NCBI GenBank assembly: GCA_024643365.1
Contig: JAHENC010000020.1
Coordinates: forward strand, 155,930 to 219,929
Direction: 5' to 3'
Source: Crocinitomicaceae bacterium
GTDB taxonomy: Bacteria; Bacteroidota; Bacteroidia; Flavobacteriales_D; Crocinitomicaceae
Length of the DNA stretch: 64,000 nucleotides
The position numbers were made by a program, and so were the translations under genes. The notes under the pieces are model-generated. The model ran no database searches. It was not told where the DNA came from and saw nothing but the letters and a program-made list of their open reading frames with translations. Below, piece by piece: positions 25,968 to 36,790 of the stretch. The stretch's first letter is position 1. Every line of letters starts with the position of its first letter.

Positions 25968-26534
25968 ATGGCTAATACTTCCGACATCCGAAATGGATTG
26001 TGCATCCGTCACAATGATAAACTTTATCAAATTATCGAATTTCAACACGTTAAACCCGGAAAAGGACCTGCATTTGTGCGCACGAAAATGCGTCAAATCG
26101 AGTCTGGTAAGGTGCTTGACAATACGTTTTCTGCTGGACACAAAATTGACCCGGTACGAATTGAAAACCGCGAATACCAATACTTGTACCAAGAGGCTGA
26201 ATCCTATGTATTCATGAACAATGAAACGTTTGAGCAAGTTAATATTCCGTTAAAAATGGTTGAAAAGCCAGGATTCCTACAAGAAGGGATGACGGTAAAT
26301 ATCCTTTTTCACGCAGAAGAAGAAATGCCACTCGTGGTTGAACTTCCAATGTACATCATTTCTGAAGTTACCTATACTGAACCAGGAGTGAAAGGAGATA
26401 CCGCAACAAACTCGATGAAACCGGCAACAATTGCTACTGGAGCAGAAGTAAAAGTTCCTTTGTTCATTGACAATGGTGAGGTGATTAAAATTGACACGCG
26501 CACTGGTATCTATGTGGAGCGCATCAAAAAATAA
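25968..26534 (+). CDS. efp: Elongation factor P
   Basis: EF-P relieves ribosomes stalled at polyproline. All three beta-barrel domains are present in 188 residues. The tip loop of domain I reads HVKPGKGPAFVRTK with Lys32 at the position that is modified or acts unmodified. The C-terminal DTRTGIYVERIKK is the conserved end of the family. It is followed after 37 bases by gcvT and may be cotranscribed. Confidence 0.95.
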   Translation: MANTSDIRNGLCIRHNDKLYQIIEFQHVKPGKGPAFVRTKMRQIESGKVLDNTFSAGHKIDPVRIENREYQYLYQEAESYVFMNNETFEQVNIPLKMVEKPGFLQEGMTVNILFHAEEEMPLVVELPMYIISEVTYTEPGVKGDTATNSMKPATIATGAEVKVPLFIDNGEVIKIDTRTGIYVERIKK

Positions 26535-26571
26535 TTGAAATTTATCTACTGAAAAACGTTAATACCAAACC

Positions 26572-27654
26572 ATGAGAAATACAGCACTTACTCAAAAACA
26601 CATCGATCTCGGAGCGAAAATGGTTCCATTTGCAGGATACAACATGCCTGTTCAATACGAAGGTGTAAATGCGGAACATGAAACTGTCCGCAATGCAGTG
26701 GGTGTTTTTGATGTTTCTCACATGGGAGAGTTTGTTTTACGTGGACCAAATGCATTAGCATTAATTCAAAAGTTTGCTTCCAACGATGCTTCTGTATTGT
26801 TTGATGGAAAAGCACAATATTCTTGCATGCCAAATGGCAAAGGTGGAATTGTGGATGACTTAATCATTTACCGCGTGAATGCGGAAGAATATTTCATCGT
26901 AGTGAATGCCTCCAATATTGAAAAAGACTGGAATTGGATTTCTTCCTTGAACGACTTAGGTGTTGAAATGGAAAATCTTTCCGATCAATACAGTTTATTA
27001 GCGATCCAAGGTCCAAAAGCCGCGGAAGCAATGCAATCTTTAACAGACATCGATTTGTCAAACATGACCTATTACACGTTCCAACATGGGACATTTGCTG
27101 GAATTGAGAACATGATGATTTCTGCAACAGGTTATACTGGTTCAGGTGGATTTGAAGTCTATGTAAAAAACGAAGATGCCAACAAATTATGGGATGCTGT
27201 TTTTGCTGCTGGAGCTGATTTTGGTATCAAACCAATTGGTCTTGCTGCACGTGATACATTACGTTTAGAAATGGGCTTCTGTTTGTACGGAAACGACATC
27301 GATGATACGACTTCCCCGTTAGAAGCAGGTTTAGGATGGATTACGAAATTCACGAAGGATTTCACGGATTCTGAATTCCTTGCGAAGCAAAAAGAGGCAG
27401 GTGTTACACGTAAATTAGTCGCTTTCGAAATGATTGACCGTGGAATCCCTCGTCACGACTACCCAATTTTGGATGCAGCTGGAAAAGTTATCGGAAAAGT
27501 TACTTCTGGAACAATGTCTCCAAGTATGAAGTTAGGAATTGGGCTTGGCTATGTAACGGTTGAGAATAGTAAATTGGAGAGTGAAATCTTCATTGAAATC
27601 CGTGAAAAAGGCATCAAAGCACAAGTGGTAAAATTACCTTTCTACAAAGCGTAA
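26572..27654 (+). CDS. gcvT: Aminomethyltransferase, glycine cleavage T protein
   Basis: GcvT transfers the aminomethyl carbon from lipoyl-GcvH to tetrahydrofolate, releasing ammonia. The 360-residue protein has the conserved [10 protein letters not shown] (about residues 45-54), [11 protein letters not shown] and [20 protein letters not shown] (about 226-245), and the C-terminal [20 protein letters not shown]. The folate-binding aspartate of DDLIIYRV is present. The gcvH and gcvP genes are not in the window. It overlaps the convergent GDPD-like gene by 13 bases. Confidence 0.95.
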   Translation: MRNTALTQKHIDLGAKMVPFAGYNMPVQYEGVNAEHETVRNAVGVFDVSHMGEFVLRGPNALALIQKFASNDASVLFDGKAQYSCMPNGKGGIVDDLIIYRVNAEEYFIVVNASNIEKDWNWISSLNDLGVEMENLSDQYSLLAIQGPKAAEAMQSLTDIDLSNMTYYTFQHGTFAGIENMMISATGYTGSGGFEVYVKNEDANKLWDAVFAAGADFGIKPIGLAARDTLRLEMGFCLYGNDIDDTTSPLEAGLGWITKFTKDFTDSEFLAKQKEAGVTRKLVAFEMIDRGIPRHDYPILDAAGKVIGKVTSGTMSPSMKLGIGLGYVTVENSKLESEIFIEIREKGIKAQVVKLPFYKA

Positions 27655-28442
27655 CCTCTCTCTGATAAAGCATTTCTGAGGTCATCTGCGAAGATTCCAG
27701 TTGGATTCTTGGCATACGCTTGTCGAATTCCTTTCAACGATCGAATGTCGTACAAATATACCATTTGACCTTGTTGCTTGATCCACTGAACATCCTGTAC
27801 ATGAATTGCCGCATTCCTCATAACTAATCCATTTATTATTGGATGTTTCTGAATCATTTTCTTTCCTTCCTCGACATCATCTGTTGAATATAATACTTCA
27901 TATTTAGCGGCCAATTCGTTCAGCCAATATTCATAGGCGCAGATGATTTTTACTTGATGCTCATGCCCCTTTAGTTGTTCCCCAAAAGCTACCTGCAATT
28001 GTCCAAAGTCTACCCGTTCATTGCGACAAGAATTGACATGTTTCAAATCAATGAACAACTGCTGATCCTGGTGCAGCAAACTCAACACATCGACTAACTT
28101 CACTAATTTTTCTTTCTTCAGTGTTTGATAGTGGATATTGAATAAATCCTGATCACTCAAGTCTGAAACGCACCCTTTCCCATTTGTTTCCGCTTCCAAC
28201 CATTCATCGTGATAGAGCCAAAGGGTTCCATCCGCACCTAAACGCACATCCACCTCCACCCCGTTGGACGTTGGTAAATTCAACGCAAGTGAAACCGATT
28301 CTTTTGAATTGTCGTGATAAATGGAATTATTCATACTCAATCCCATTCCAGCATGACCAAAAACAAGAATATTCTTGACATCTTTGCTTTTCGTGCAAGC
28401 AAAAAGGAAACCCAATAAGAAAGCTATCTTAATGTAGCGCAT
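27642..28442 (-). CDS. Glycerophosphodiester phosphodiesterase-like lipoprotein
   Basis: A 266-residue protein with a lipoprotein signal ([14 protein letters not shown]; lipobox Cys at about residue 16), so probably attached to an envelope membrane. It resembles the GDPD TIM barrel: the first histidine is in [10 protein letters not shown], the metal-binding acidic pair in GVEVDVRLG, and the second histidine in [15 protein letters not shown] follows. The canonical HRG is HAG here and the barrel is short, so activity on glycerophosphodiesters is likely but not assured. It follows the small putative outer-membrane protein gene, overlapping it by 14 bases. Confidence 0.8.
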   Translation of the reverse strand: MRYIKIAFLLGFLFACTKSKDVKNILVFGHAGMGLSMNNSIYHDNSKESVSLALNLPTSNGVEVDVRLGADGTLWLYHDEWLEAETNGKGCVSDLSDQDLFNIHYQTLKKEKLVKLVDVLSLLHQDQQLFIDLKHVNSCRNERVDFGQLQVAFGEQLKGHEHQVKIICAYEYWLNELAAKYEVLYSTDDVEEGKKMIQKHPIINGLVMRNAAIHVQDVQWIKQQGQMVYLYDIRSLKGIRQAYAKNPTGIFADDLRNALSERGYAL

Positions 28443-28929
28443 ACTGAAGCCCTAGTTTAAAATGATAATTCCAAGTGAATTGCTGATTTTTTTGATCTAA
28501 ATAGGTAAAGGATTCTGCAGTTGGTCCGAAGGTCGATTCCTGAAAAAATTGACATCGCTCACCTATCACAAAACGATAGCCAGCAGAAGCATGGACATAT
28601 GCAAATCGCGTTCCAAAAACATGATTATCAACAGAAAAGCCCAGGACCGGACCAAGAGAAATTCGTTCAATTTCCCAAAGATGTGCGTAATCAATTGCTA
28701 AAGATGGTGCGAAGATTTGTTGGGAAACTTTTGGGATGGAAAGTCCAAGGTTCACCGCAAACAGGTTTTTATTGCGTTCACATTGAATGCGTGCATGTGT
28801 AAAGGAATTGAATTTCTGAATTTCCTGGGTGAGTCCGATACGCCAAACAAAAGACGCAACTTGATTTTGCGCTGAACAAAGCCAGTGTTGACAAAGAATA
28901 AAATAGCAAATTATCGCTCGATGGATCAC
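28429..28929 (-). CDS. Small putative outer-membrane or exported protein, unknown
   Basis: Starting at GTG 28929 this gives 166 residues with a signal peptide (hydrophobic segment ending CSAQ, cleavage near residue 21) and then alternating aromatic/polar strands such as ARIQCERNKNLFAVNLGLSI and [13 protein letters not shown] at the C terminus, consistent with a small beta-barrel. The family is not recognised. The frame is open up to an ATG at 28995, but that ATG lies within the gdhA terminator hairpin, so the later GTG is preferred. A near-consensus -7 box (CACCTTTG) ends three bases before the GTG. It is coupled to the GDPD-like lipoprotein gene. Confidence 0.6.
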   Translation of the reverse strand: MIHRAIICYFILCQHWLCSAQNQVASFVWRIGLTQEIQKFNSFTHARIQCERNKNLFAVNLGLSIPKVSQQIFAPSLAIDYAHLWEIERISLGPVLGFSVDNHVFGTRFAYVHASAGYRFVIGERCQFFQESTFGPTAESFTYLDQKNQQFTWNYHFKLGLQYALH

Positions 28930-28962
28930 GTACAAAGGTGCTGAAAATTCAGAAAATAAGCA

Positions 28963-28992
28963 CAAAAAAAATCCCGCCAAAGACGGGATTTT
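28963..28992 (-). terminator. Terminator of gdhA
   Basis: On the minus strand AAAATCCCG and CGGGATTTT pair around a 7-base loop, followed by a run of T (A-run 28963-28971 on the plus strand). It begins about 20 bases after the gdhA stop. Confidence 0.85.
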
Positions 28993-29011
28993 CATTTTTA
29001 TGAATGGGATA

Positions 29012-30466
<1,455 letters not shown>

Positions 30467-30532
30467 TTACCATGAATGTTCAATCCTTCTAAAAATTTCC
30501 TTTAGAAAAGTTTGAAATCTCCCGACTCTTCC

Positions 30533-30563
30533 TTGTTAAACGAATCTTTTTTTCATATTTTTG
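30533..30563 (+). promoter_or_regulatory. Promoter of the SprB-repeat protein gene
   Basis: TTG (30533-30535) and TATTTTTG (30556-30563) are separated by 20 bases, a good match to the Bacteroidota consensus. The leader to ATG 30634 would be about 60-65 bases, the longest among the promoters found here. Confidence 0.6.
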
Positions 30564-30633
30564 GTCCACCTAAGCAACCACCTACTAAGGTTAGTCGTTT
30601 AAGGCACAGAACTAACTACTAGATACCTAAAAT

Positions 30634-33357
30634 ATGTTACATAGATCAACAAAAAACATGAGTTTTATTAAGTTATCCCTTGCATTTTTATTGATGTTAG
30701 CTTCACAGCTAAATTCCTATAGTCAAAACAATGTTGTATTGTGTCTTGGTCAAGATGCAACGATTTGTGCAGGTCAAACGGTAACCATCAATAACTGTAA
30801 TACAGGAACAACCCCTGGTACAGCAGCTGGACTTTATTTAAATGCACCGACGAGCGTGTTTTTAAGTGACGACGTTTGGTCTGGACAAGTTCCGATTGGA
30901 TTCCCCTTTAGTTTTTATGGAACAAATTACTCAACTTGTGCAATCGGTTCTAACGGACTCATCTCTTTTGCACCTGTAAGCGGGTATTGTCCATGGTCAC
31001 TTGCTGGCATTCCACAGCTTCCAACAGCCGCTCTGCCATCAGCACGCAATTCTATTATGATTGCATACCAAGATCTAAATCCTGCAACAGCGGGACAAGT
31101 TCAATATCAAACAATCGGTACTGCTCCGAATCGTAAGTTTGTCGTATTGTATAAAAATGTAGCGATGTTTGGATGTACTACGCAGTGTAATTATTTGGCG
31201 ATTATTTTGTACGAGACATCAAATATTTTCGAACTTCACATCGGTAACAAACCAATTTGTGGAACTTGGAATGGTAGTTTAGCTATTCAGGGATCAGAAA
31301 ACAACCCGATGACCGTTGCGCACATTACGCCAGGACGAAATGTTTCTGTTTGGAGTGCGAATCAGGATGGTAGAAGATTTTTACCTACAGCTCCTGCAAA
31401 CACAAATTCATATACCATGTCGCAAATCCCATATGTCATGGTAAATAGTCCAGGAAGTAATTTCCTTTGGTCAAACACATTGGGACAAACATTCCCTTAC
31501 AACAACGGAACATTAAACGTGAATCCAGTTCCATCAGGAACAACAGGTTATTTCTTAACGGGAGCAGCTTGCGGAACGAGTGTTGGATCTATTACCAACG
31601 ATACAACTTGGTTAACCGTTTCTAATCCAACATTATCTACAACAACTGTTCCGGATATCTGTTCGCAAGGAGTTGGGACAGCTACAGCAGTTCCAGGTGC
31701 AGGATCTCCACCACCATACACTTACTTATGGAGTAATGGTCAAACTGGAGCAACGGCAACAGGATTATTAGCTGGAACCTATACTGTATCAGTAGTTAAC
31801 GGAAATGGATGTACAGCAACTGGGACAGCAATTATTACGGACAATCCCGCAACATTTAATTCAACTACTACCCCAGTTTCATGTCCAGGGGGTAGTGATG
31901 GAACAGCAACGGCAATCGTTACTCCTGTTACAGGACCTGTAAATTTCGAATGGAGTAACGGACAAAGCACGCAAACGGTAACAGGATTAAGTGCTGGAAA
32001 CTATTGGTGTTATGCCACTACAGCAAGTGGATGTCAGGATACTATTTACGTTACCATTACCGAGATTCCTGCAATGATTTTAACGATGACGAACGTTGTC
32101 GATGCCAATTGCTACACGTTTGCAAATGGACAAGCGACTGTAAACGTCACTCAAGGAACACCAGCTTACACATATAGTTGGACAGGTTCTACTGCCTCTG
32201 CTGGAACAGCTCTAGATTTAGGTGCTGGATTACATACGGTGACTGTTACAGATATGAATGGCTGTGTTCAAACATTAGATGTATTGATCAATGAGCCATT
32301 ACCACTAGACATTACTTTCTTGACACAAGATACCATGATTTGTTCTGAAGATGCGATTCTATTAACTGCAACAGGTACAGGTGGGTCATCAGCATACACT
32401 TATACATGGACAGAAGATGGTTTGCCAATTGGAAATGGAAGTTCTTTAACGGTGGATCCAATTAATTCCGGTACAGTATACTGTGTGACCTTAAGCGAAG
32501 CTTGTGGTTCCCCGGCAACGACAGAGTGTATGACGATTACATTCCCATTAGAAATAATACCAAATACAGTACCTGATTTTGCACAAAGATGTTTACCGGG
32601 AGACTTTGTATTCAGTAACATGTCAACAAATGGTGGCGATGTTGCAACAACACAATATATTTTCTCAACAGGAGAATCATTTACGGTTAACAGCCTTGAT
32701 CCATTGCCACATACCTTGCCAACACCTGGTACCTATACAGTGGATTTAGTTGTAACTTCGATTCATGGGTGTTTGTACTTTGGACACTTTCAAGATATCG
32801 TAGAGGTTACTCCTTTACCATCCGCAGATTTTACGATGTCAAAAAGTCCTTTGACATGGTTTGAAACAACCGTTCAAACGAATGACATTTCTACAGGAAA
32901 CATTGCCAATTACAATTGGGTGAGTACAGGAGCGACAAACATTGTCAACAATAATGGAAGTGCTATGATCAGCTTCCCTGAAGGAGTTATGGGGACATAT
33001 GACATTACATTGATCGTGACTACAAACCTCGGTTGTTCCGATTCAGTAACTTATCCAATTCAAGTAGTTTCGGATGTGATTTTCTACGCTCCTACGGCAT
33101 TTACTCCGGATGACGACGAACACAACCAAGTTTGGATGTTCTATGTAGAAGGGATTGATAAAGCAAACTTCGAATTGACCGTTCACAACCGTTGGGGTGA
33201 AGTGGTATGGGAAACACATGATGTAAATTCATATTGGGATGGATACTACAACGGTCAAAAAGTTCAACCGGGAATCTACACATGGAAAGCTTGGTACAAA
33301 GAGCTTGACACGGATGGTAAGAACGAAAGATCTGGAATCATCAACGTTATTCGTTAA
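30634..33357 (+). CDS. Large secreted surface protein with SprB-type repeats and T9SS type B sorting domain
   Basis: A 907-residue exported protein. A signal peptide (about residues 9-30, ending NSYSQ; ATG at 30658 is an alternative start) leads to a beta-rich domain with FSFYGTNYSTCAIGSNGLISF, three SprB-type repeats (about 335-405, 405-478, 478-555; each with a YLWSNGQTGATATGL-like core and G-T-Y-x-V turn), an Ig-like domain, two PKD-like domains (about 645-810) and a C-terminal gliding-motility-associated domain (FYAPTAFTPDDDEHNQVW onward, about 816-907; key NRWGEVVWE and PGIYTWKAWY). That last domain sends proteins out through the type IX system in Bacteroidota. It is probably an adhesin. 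The next gene begins three bases after its stop. Confidence 0.92.
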   Translation: MLHRSTKNMSFIKLSLAFLLMLASQLNSYSQNNVVLCLGQDATICAGQTVTINNCNTGTTPGTAAGLYLNAPTSVFLSDDVWSGQVPIGFPFSFYGTNYSTCAIGSNGLISFAPVSGYCPWSLAGIPQLPTAALPSARNSIMIAYQDLNPATAGQVQYQTIGTAPNRKFVVLYKNVAMFGCTTQCNYLAIILYETSNIFELHIGNKPICGTWNGSLAIQGSENNPMTVAHITPGRNVSVWSANQDGRRFLPTAPANTNSYTMSQIPYVMVNSPGSNFLWSNTLGQTFPYNNGTLNVNPVPSGTTGYFLTGAACGTSVGSITNDTTWLTVSNPTLSTTTVPDICSQGVGTATAVPGAGSPPPYTYLWSNGQTGATATGLLAGTYTVSVVNGNGCTATGTAIITDNPATFNSTTTPVSCPGGSDGTATAIVTPVTGPVNFEWSNGQSTQTVTGLSAGNYWCYATTASGCQDTIYVTITEIPAMILTMTNVVDANCYTFANGQATVNVTQGTPAYTYSWTGSTASAGTALDLGAGLHTVTVTDMNGCVQTLDVLINEPLPLDITFLTQDTMICSEDAILLTATGTGGSSAYTYTWTEDGLPIGNGSSLTVDPINSGTVYCVTLSEACGSPATTECMTITFPLEIIPNTVPDFAQRCLPGDFVFSNMSTNGGDVATTQYIFSTGESFTVNSLDPLPHTLPTPGTYTVDLVVTSIHGCLYFGHFQDIVEVTPLPSADFTMSKSPLTWFETTVQTNDISTGNIANYNWVSTGATNIVNNNGSAMISFPEGVMGTYDITLIVTTNLGCSDSVTYPIQVVSDVIFYAPTAFTPDDDEHNQVWMFYVEGIDKANFELTVHNRWGEVVWETHDVNSYWDGYYNGQKVQPGIYTWKAWYKELDTDGKNERSGIINVIR

Positions 33358-33359
33358 TT

Positions 33360-34094
33360 ATGCTGAAAATACTCGCATTCTCCTCCATTTCTTTGTTTGT
33401 AGGTACTTGCTCGAAAGTTGATTTGTCCATGGTAAATGGATATGTTAATCCAATTTCCACGACGCCAGCTGTTCCTAAATTGAGTAACCAAGAAGTTATC
33501 TCTGGACTCAAAGAAGCTTTACAAGTTGGAATCAAGAATGCAGTGAATGTTACTTCAGTAACAGATGGATTTCTAAAAAATGAAGCGATTCGCTTGGCCT
33601 TCCCTCCTGATGCAATTAAAGCGCGTCAAAAAGCGATTGACTTGGGAATGTCCGCACAAGTAGAGAAATTCGAAACAACCTTGAATCGTGCAGCGGAAGA
33701 AGCAGCGAAAGAAGCACTACCGATTTTTGTTGATGCAATTACCAACATGAGTGTTCAAGATGGATTCGTTATTTTGAATGGTGGAAACGGAGCGGCTACA
33801 AAATTCTTAAAAGACCAAACAACCGCAAGGTTAACAACTGCGTTCTCACCAAAAGTTGCTGAAGCCATAGCAAGAGTAAAATTGACTGAATATTGGAACC
33901 CCATCATGACGAAATACAATGCTGCCATGAATTTGACAGGAGGTGACAAAATTAATCCAGATTTGAACGCTTATGTAACTCAAAAAGCGATTGAAGGACT
34001 TTTCAAAATGGTGGAGCAAAAGGAAAACAAAATCCGTAAAGATCCAGCAGCTCGAGTAACAGAGTTATTAGCAAAAGTTTTTGGAAGTCTTTAA
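33360..34094 (+). CDS. DUF4197-family putative lipoprotein
   Basis: A 244-residue mainly helical protein of the DUF4197 family, function unknown. The N terminus is hydrophobic and ends FVGTCSKVDL, a weak lipobox with Cys17, so it may be lipid-anchored in the envelope. The family core LSNQEVISGLKEALQVGI and FLKNEAIRLAFP (about residues 40-80) and FLKDQTTARL with LTEYWNPIM are recognisable. It lies two bases behind the surface-protein gene and three bases ahead of the nucleoside phosphorylase. Confidence 0.85.
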   Translation: MLKILAFSSISLFVGTCSKVDLSMVNGYVNPISTTPAVPKLSNQEVISGLKEALQVGIKNAVNVTSVTDGFLKNEAIRLAFPPDAIKARQKAIDLGMSAQVEKFETTLNRAAEEAAKEALPIFVDAITNMSVQDGFVILNGGNGAATKFLKDQTTARLTTAFSPKVAEAIARVKLTEYWNPIMTKYNAAMNLTGGDKINPDLNAYVTQKAIEGLFKMVEQKENKIRKDPAARVTELLAKVFGSL

Positions 34095-34097
34095 TTC

Positions 34098-34961
34098 ATG
34101 CATTTTCCAGCTACAGAACTCGTATTAAACGAGCGAAACGAAGTTTATCACCTCGCTTTAAACCCGAAACAACTCGCACACAAGGTAATTCTCGTTGGCG
34201 ATCAGGATAGAGTTCAACTCATTTCTGCATTTTTCGAAACGATTGAACATCAGAATCAACATCGTGAGTTTGTCTGTCACACCGGAACCTATAAAGGAAA
34301 AAGAATCAGTGTCCTTTCTACTGGAATCGGGACGGACAACATCGATATTTGCTTACAAGAACTCGATGCGCTAGTCAACATTGATTTGGAGAAACGTACT
34401 GAAAAAACGGATAAAACCCAATTAGAGATTATTCGAATTGGCACCTGTGGCATCTTACAATCAGATATTCCTTTGCATTCGTATTTGTTATCATCACATG
34501 CTTATGGATTCGATAACGTTGCGCATTTTTATCCAATTGATTATACAGAACAAGAAATTCAACTCCGTTCGGACATTGATCTGCATCTGAACTTACCCTA
34601 TGGAATTACACCGTACCTCATTTCTGCTGATCAGGCATTAACAGATCGACTAAACTCCACCGAAACTCACACTGGAATTACGGTAACAAGTTCCGGATTC
34701 TATGGTCCCCAGGGTCGTAGTTTGCGCTTGGAGAGCAAGATTAAGGATATCCATGTAAAACTTGGAAGTTTTTATCAGAATGAAACGAAAATTGTCAATT
34801 TTGAGATGGAAAGCTCCGCGATATTTGCCTTAGGTAGACAATTAGGACACGCCTGCGCAACAATATGTTTGGGAGTGGCTAATCGTCCAAACATGGAGTT
34901 TTCAAGCGGCTGTGATCAAGAAATGAATGAATTGATTTCGTACGTTCTTGAACGAATCTAA
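34098..34961 (+). CDS. Nucleoside phosphorylase (uridine phosphorylase-like)
   Basis: A 287-residue member of the PNP/UDP phosphorylase superfamily, splitting nucleosides with phosphate into base and ribose-1-phosphate. Phosphate- and nucleoside-site stretches are visible: HTGTYKGKRISVLSTGIG (about residues 59-76), RIGTCGIL (about 114-121) and the ribose-binding NFEMESSAIFALG (about 234-246), which is typical of uridine phosphorylases. Preferred base is not certain. It directly abuts the convergent tlpA gene: the two stop codons are adjacent with no gap. Confidence 0.88.
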   Translation: MHFPATELVLNERNEVYHLALNPKQLAHKVILVGDQDRVQLISAFFETIEHQNQHREFVCHTGTYKGKRISVLSTGIGTDNIDICLQELDALVNIDLEKRTEKTDKTQLEIIRIGTCGILQSDIPLHSYLLSSHAYGFDNVAHFYPIDYTEQEIQLRSDIDLHLNLPYGITPYLISADQALTDRLNSTETHTGITVTSSGFYGPQGRSLRLESKIKDIHVKLGSFYQNETKIVNFEMESSAIFALGRQLGHACATICLGVANRPNMEFSSGCDQEMNELISYVLERI

Positions 34962-35480
34962 TTACTTCAGTTGTTTATCGATTTGTATATGCAATTGAAT
35001 ACCTCTCAACTCACCTCCACTTGCAATAATATGACCTTCTCCATCGATGAGAAAAGCGGAAGGAATGGAAGACACCCCATAATTAGCTGAAGCTATTCCA
35101 TCTTTATCCATCACATGGTTTTTCCAAGAAAGTCGATCTTCTTTAATGGCTTGTTTCCAAGCAGCAACATCTTTTTCTATGGAAACACTAAAGACTTCAA
35201 ATCCATCTGCATTTTTAAATTCCTTTGATTTGTATTTAGCAAATGCCTCCACAACATTTGGACTTTCCTTACGACATGGACCACACCAAGAAGCCCAAAA
35301 ATCGACTAGAACTAACTTTCCACGGAGGTCAGACAATTTCCGAACTTTTCCATTAGTTCCCACCAACTTGATTTCCGGCGCCAAATCTTTTGAATCAAAT
35401 GATTTTTCAGAACGAAAACAAAGTGCGTAACAGGTATATGCTACAATAAAAAGGAGTCCAAAAACGAGTTGTTTCTTCAT
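34962..35480 (-). CDS. TlpA-family thiol-disulfide oxidoreductase
   Basis: A 172-residue envelope thioredoxin. One N-terminal hydrophobic segment (about residues 4-21) acts as anchor or signal, followed by a thioredoxin fold with the redox site WASWCGPCRKESP (about residues 64-76) and a cis-proline region SSIPSAFLID (about 139-148). It likely reduces disulfides of exported proteins. Its ATG overlaps the stop of murA (TAATG), making it the last gene of purL-DUF4290-murA-tlpA. Confidence 0.9.
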   Translation of the reverse strand: MKKQLVFGLLFIVAYTCYALCFRSEKSFDSKDLAPEIKLVGTNGKVRKLSDLRGKLVLVDFWASWCGPCRKESPNVVEAFAKYKSKEFKNADGFEVFSVSIEKDVAAWKQAIKEDRLSWKNHVMDKDGIASANYGVSSIPSAFLIDGEGHIIASGGELRGIQLHIQIDKQLK

Positions 35481-36787
35481 TAGCCAACGCGACGAATGTC
35501 CGCACCGATATTGTTCAAACGCAATTCAATATCTTGGTAACCACGGTCAATTTGCTCGATGTTTTCAATCACACTTTTTCCTTTAGCGGATAATGCAGCA
35601 ATTAAAAGAGAAACACCAGCACGAATGTCTGGAGAGGACATAGTAATTCCGCGTAAGTCATGCTCACGATTTAATCCAATCACTGTTGCTCTGTGCGGGT
35701 CACACAAAATAATTTGAGCACCCATATCGATTAATTTATCGACAAAGAACAAACGAGATTCAAACATTTTTTGATGAATCAACACAGATCCTTTTGCTTG
35801 AGAAGCAACCACCAAAATGATAGAAAGTAGGTCCGGTGTAAATCCTGGCCAAGGCGCATCATAAATCGTTAAAATTGATCCATCGATGAACGTATCAATC
35901 TCATACGATTCTTGAGCAGGAATGTAGATATCATCTCCACGGCGTTCCAATTTGATTCCGAGGCGACGAAAAACATTTGGAATGATTCCCAAATTCTCCC
36001 AACTCACATCCTTGATTGTAATTTCGGATTTAGTCATGGCTGCCAAGCCGATGAAACTTCCGATTTCGATCATATCAGGAAGAATGCGGTGAAAGCATCC
36101 ACCTAATTTTTTCACTCCTTTGATGATTAACATATTCGAACCAATTCCGCTAATGTTTGCTCCCATGGAGTTCAACATTTTACATAGCTGTTGGATATAT
36201 GGTTCGCATGCAGCGTTATAAAAGGTAGTTTCTCCTTCAGCCATCACTGCAGCCATCAAAATATTTGCCGTACCCGTAACGGATGCTTCATCCAAGTGAA
36301 TGTAAGCACCTTTTAAGTTCTTTGCTTCGACAGAATAGAAATGTTCACCAGCATCGTAGTTAAACTTTGCTCCAAGTAAAGCAAATCCTTCGAAGTGAGT
36401 ATCTAAACGACGTCGTCCGATTTTGTCTCCCCCTGGTTTTGGAATGAATCCAACTCCAAAACGCGCCAATAATGGTCCAACAATCATAATTGATCCACGT
36501 AACGAAGAGGCTCTTTTTTTGAAGTCTTCTGACTCCAAATACTTTAAATCAATGTCCTTCGCTTGAAAAATATAGGTTCCTTTCTCCACTTTCTCCACCT
36601 TCACGCCCATTGTTTGCAGTAACGCAATCAATTTGTTGACATCTACAATGTCCGGAATGTTAGAAATAGTTACTTTTTCTTCTGTTAACAAAGGTGCACA
36701 AAGCACTTGCAACGCTTCGTTTTTTGCTCCTTGCGGAATCAATTCACCTTTTAATGGTTTGCCACCGTATATTTCAAATGAAGCCAT
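35480..36787 (-). CDS. murA: UDP-N-acetylglucosamine 1-carboxyvinyltransferase with Asp at the catalytic Cys position
   Basis: MurA transfers enolpyruvate from phosphoenolpyruvate to UDP-GlcNAc, the first committed step of peptidoglycan synthesis. The 435-residue protein has the inside-out alpha/beta barrel features: GAKNEALQVLCAPLL (about residues 20-34), RASSLRGSIMIVGPLLAR and the active-site loop KPGGDKIGRRRLDTHF (about 117-132). In most MurA enzymes this loop reads GGCxIGxRP; here the cysteine is Asp121. Known MurA enzymes with Asp at this place are active and resist fosfomycin. It lies three bases after the DUF4290 gene and is coupled to tlpA. Confidence 0.93.
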   Translation of the reverse strand: MASFEIYGGKPLKGELIPQGAKNEALQVLCAPLLTEEKVTISNIPDIVDVNKLIALLQTMGVKVEKVEKGTYIFQAKDIDLKYLESEDFKKRASSLRGSIMIVGPLLARFGVGFIPKPGGDKIGRRRLDTHFEGFALLGAKFNYDAGEHFYSVEAKNLKGAYIHLDEASVTGTANILMAAVMAEGETTFYNAACEPYIQQLCKMLNSMGANISGIGSNMLIIKGVKKLGGCFHRILPDMIEIGSFIGLAAMTKSEITIKDVSWENLGIIPNVFRRLGIKLERRGDDIYIPAQESYEIDTFIDGSILTIYDAPWPGFTPDLLSIILVVASQAKGSVLIHQKMFESRLFFVDKLIDMGAQIILCDPHRATVIGLNREHDLRGITMSSPDIRAGVSLLIAALSAKGKSVIENIEQIDRGYQDIELRLNNIGADIRRVG

Positions 36788-36790
36788 CGT

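Noticed and set aside
28930..28995. N-terminal extension of the small outer-membrane protein to ATG 28995
   Set aside because: That ATG lies at the edge of the gdhA terminator hairpin, and a signal peptide starts cleanly at GTG 28929.
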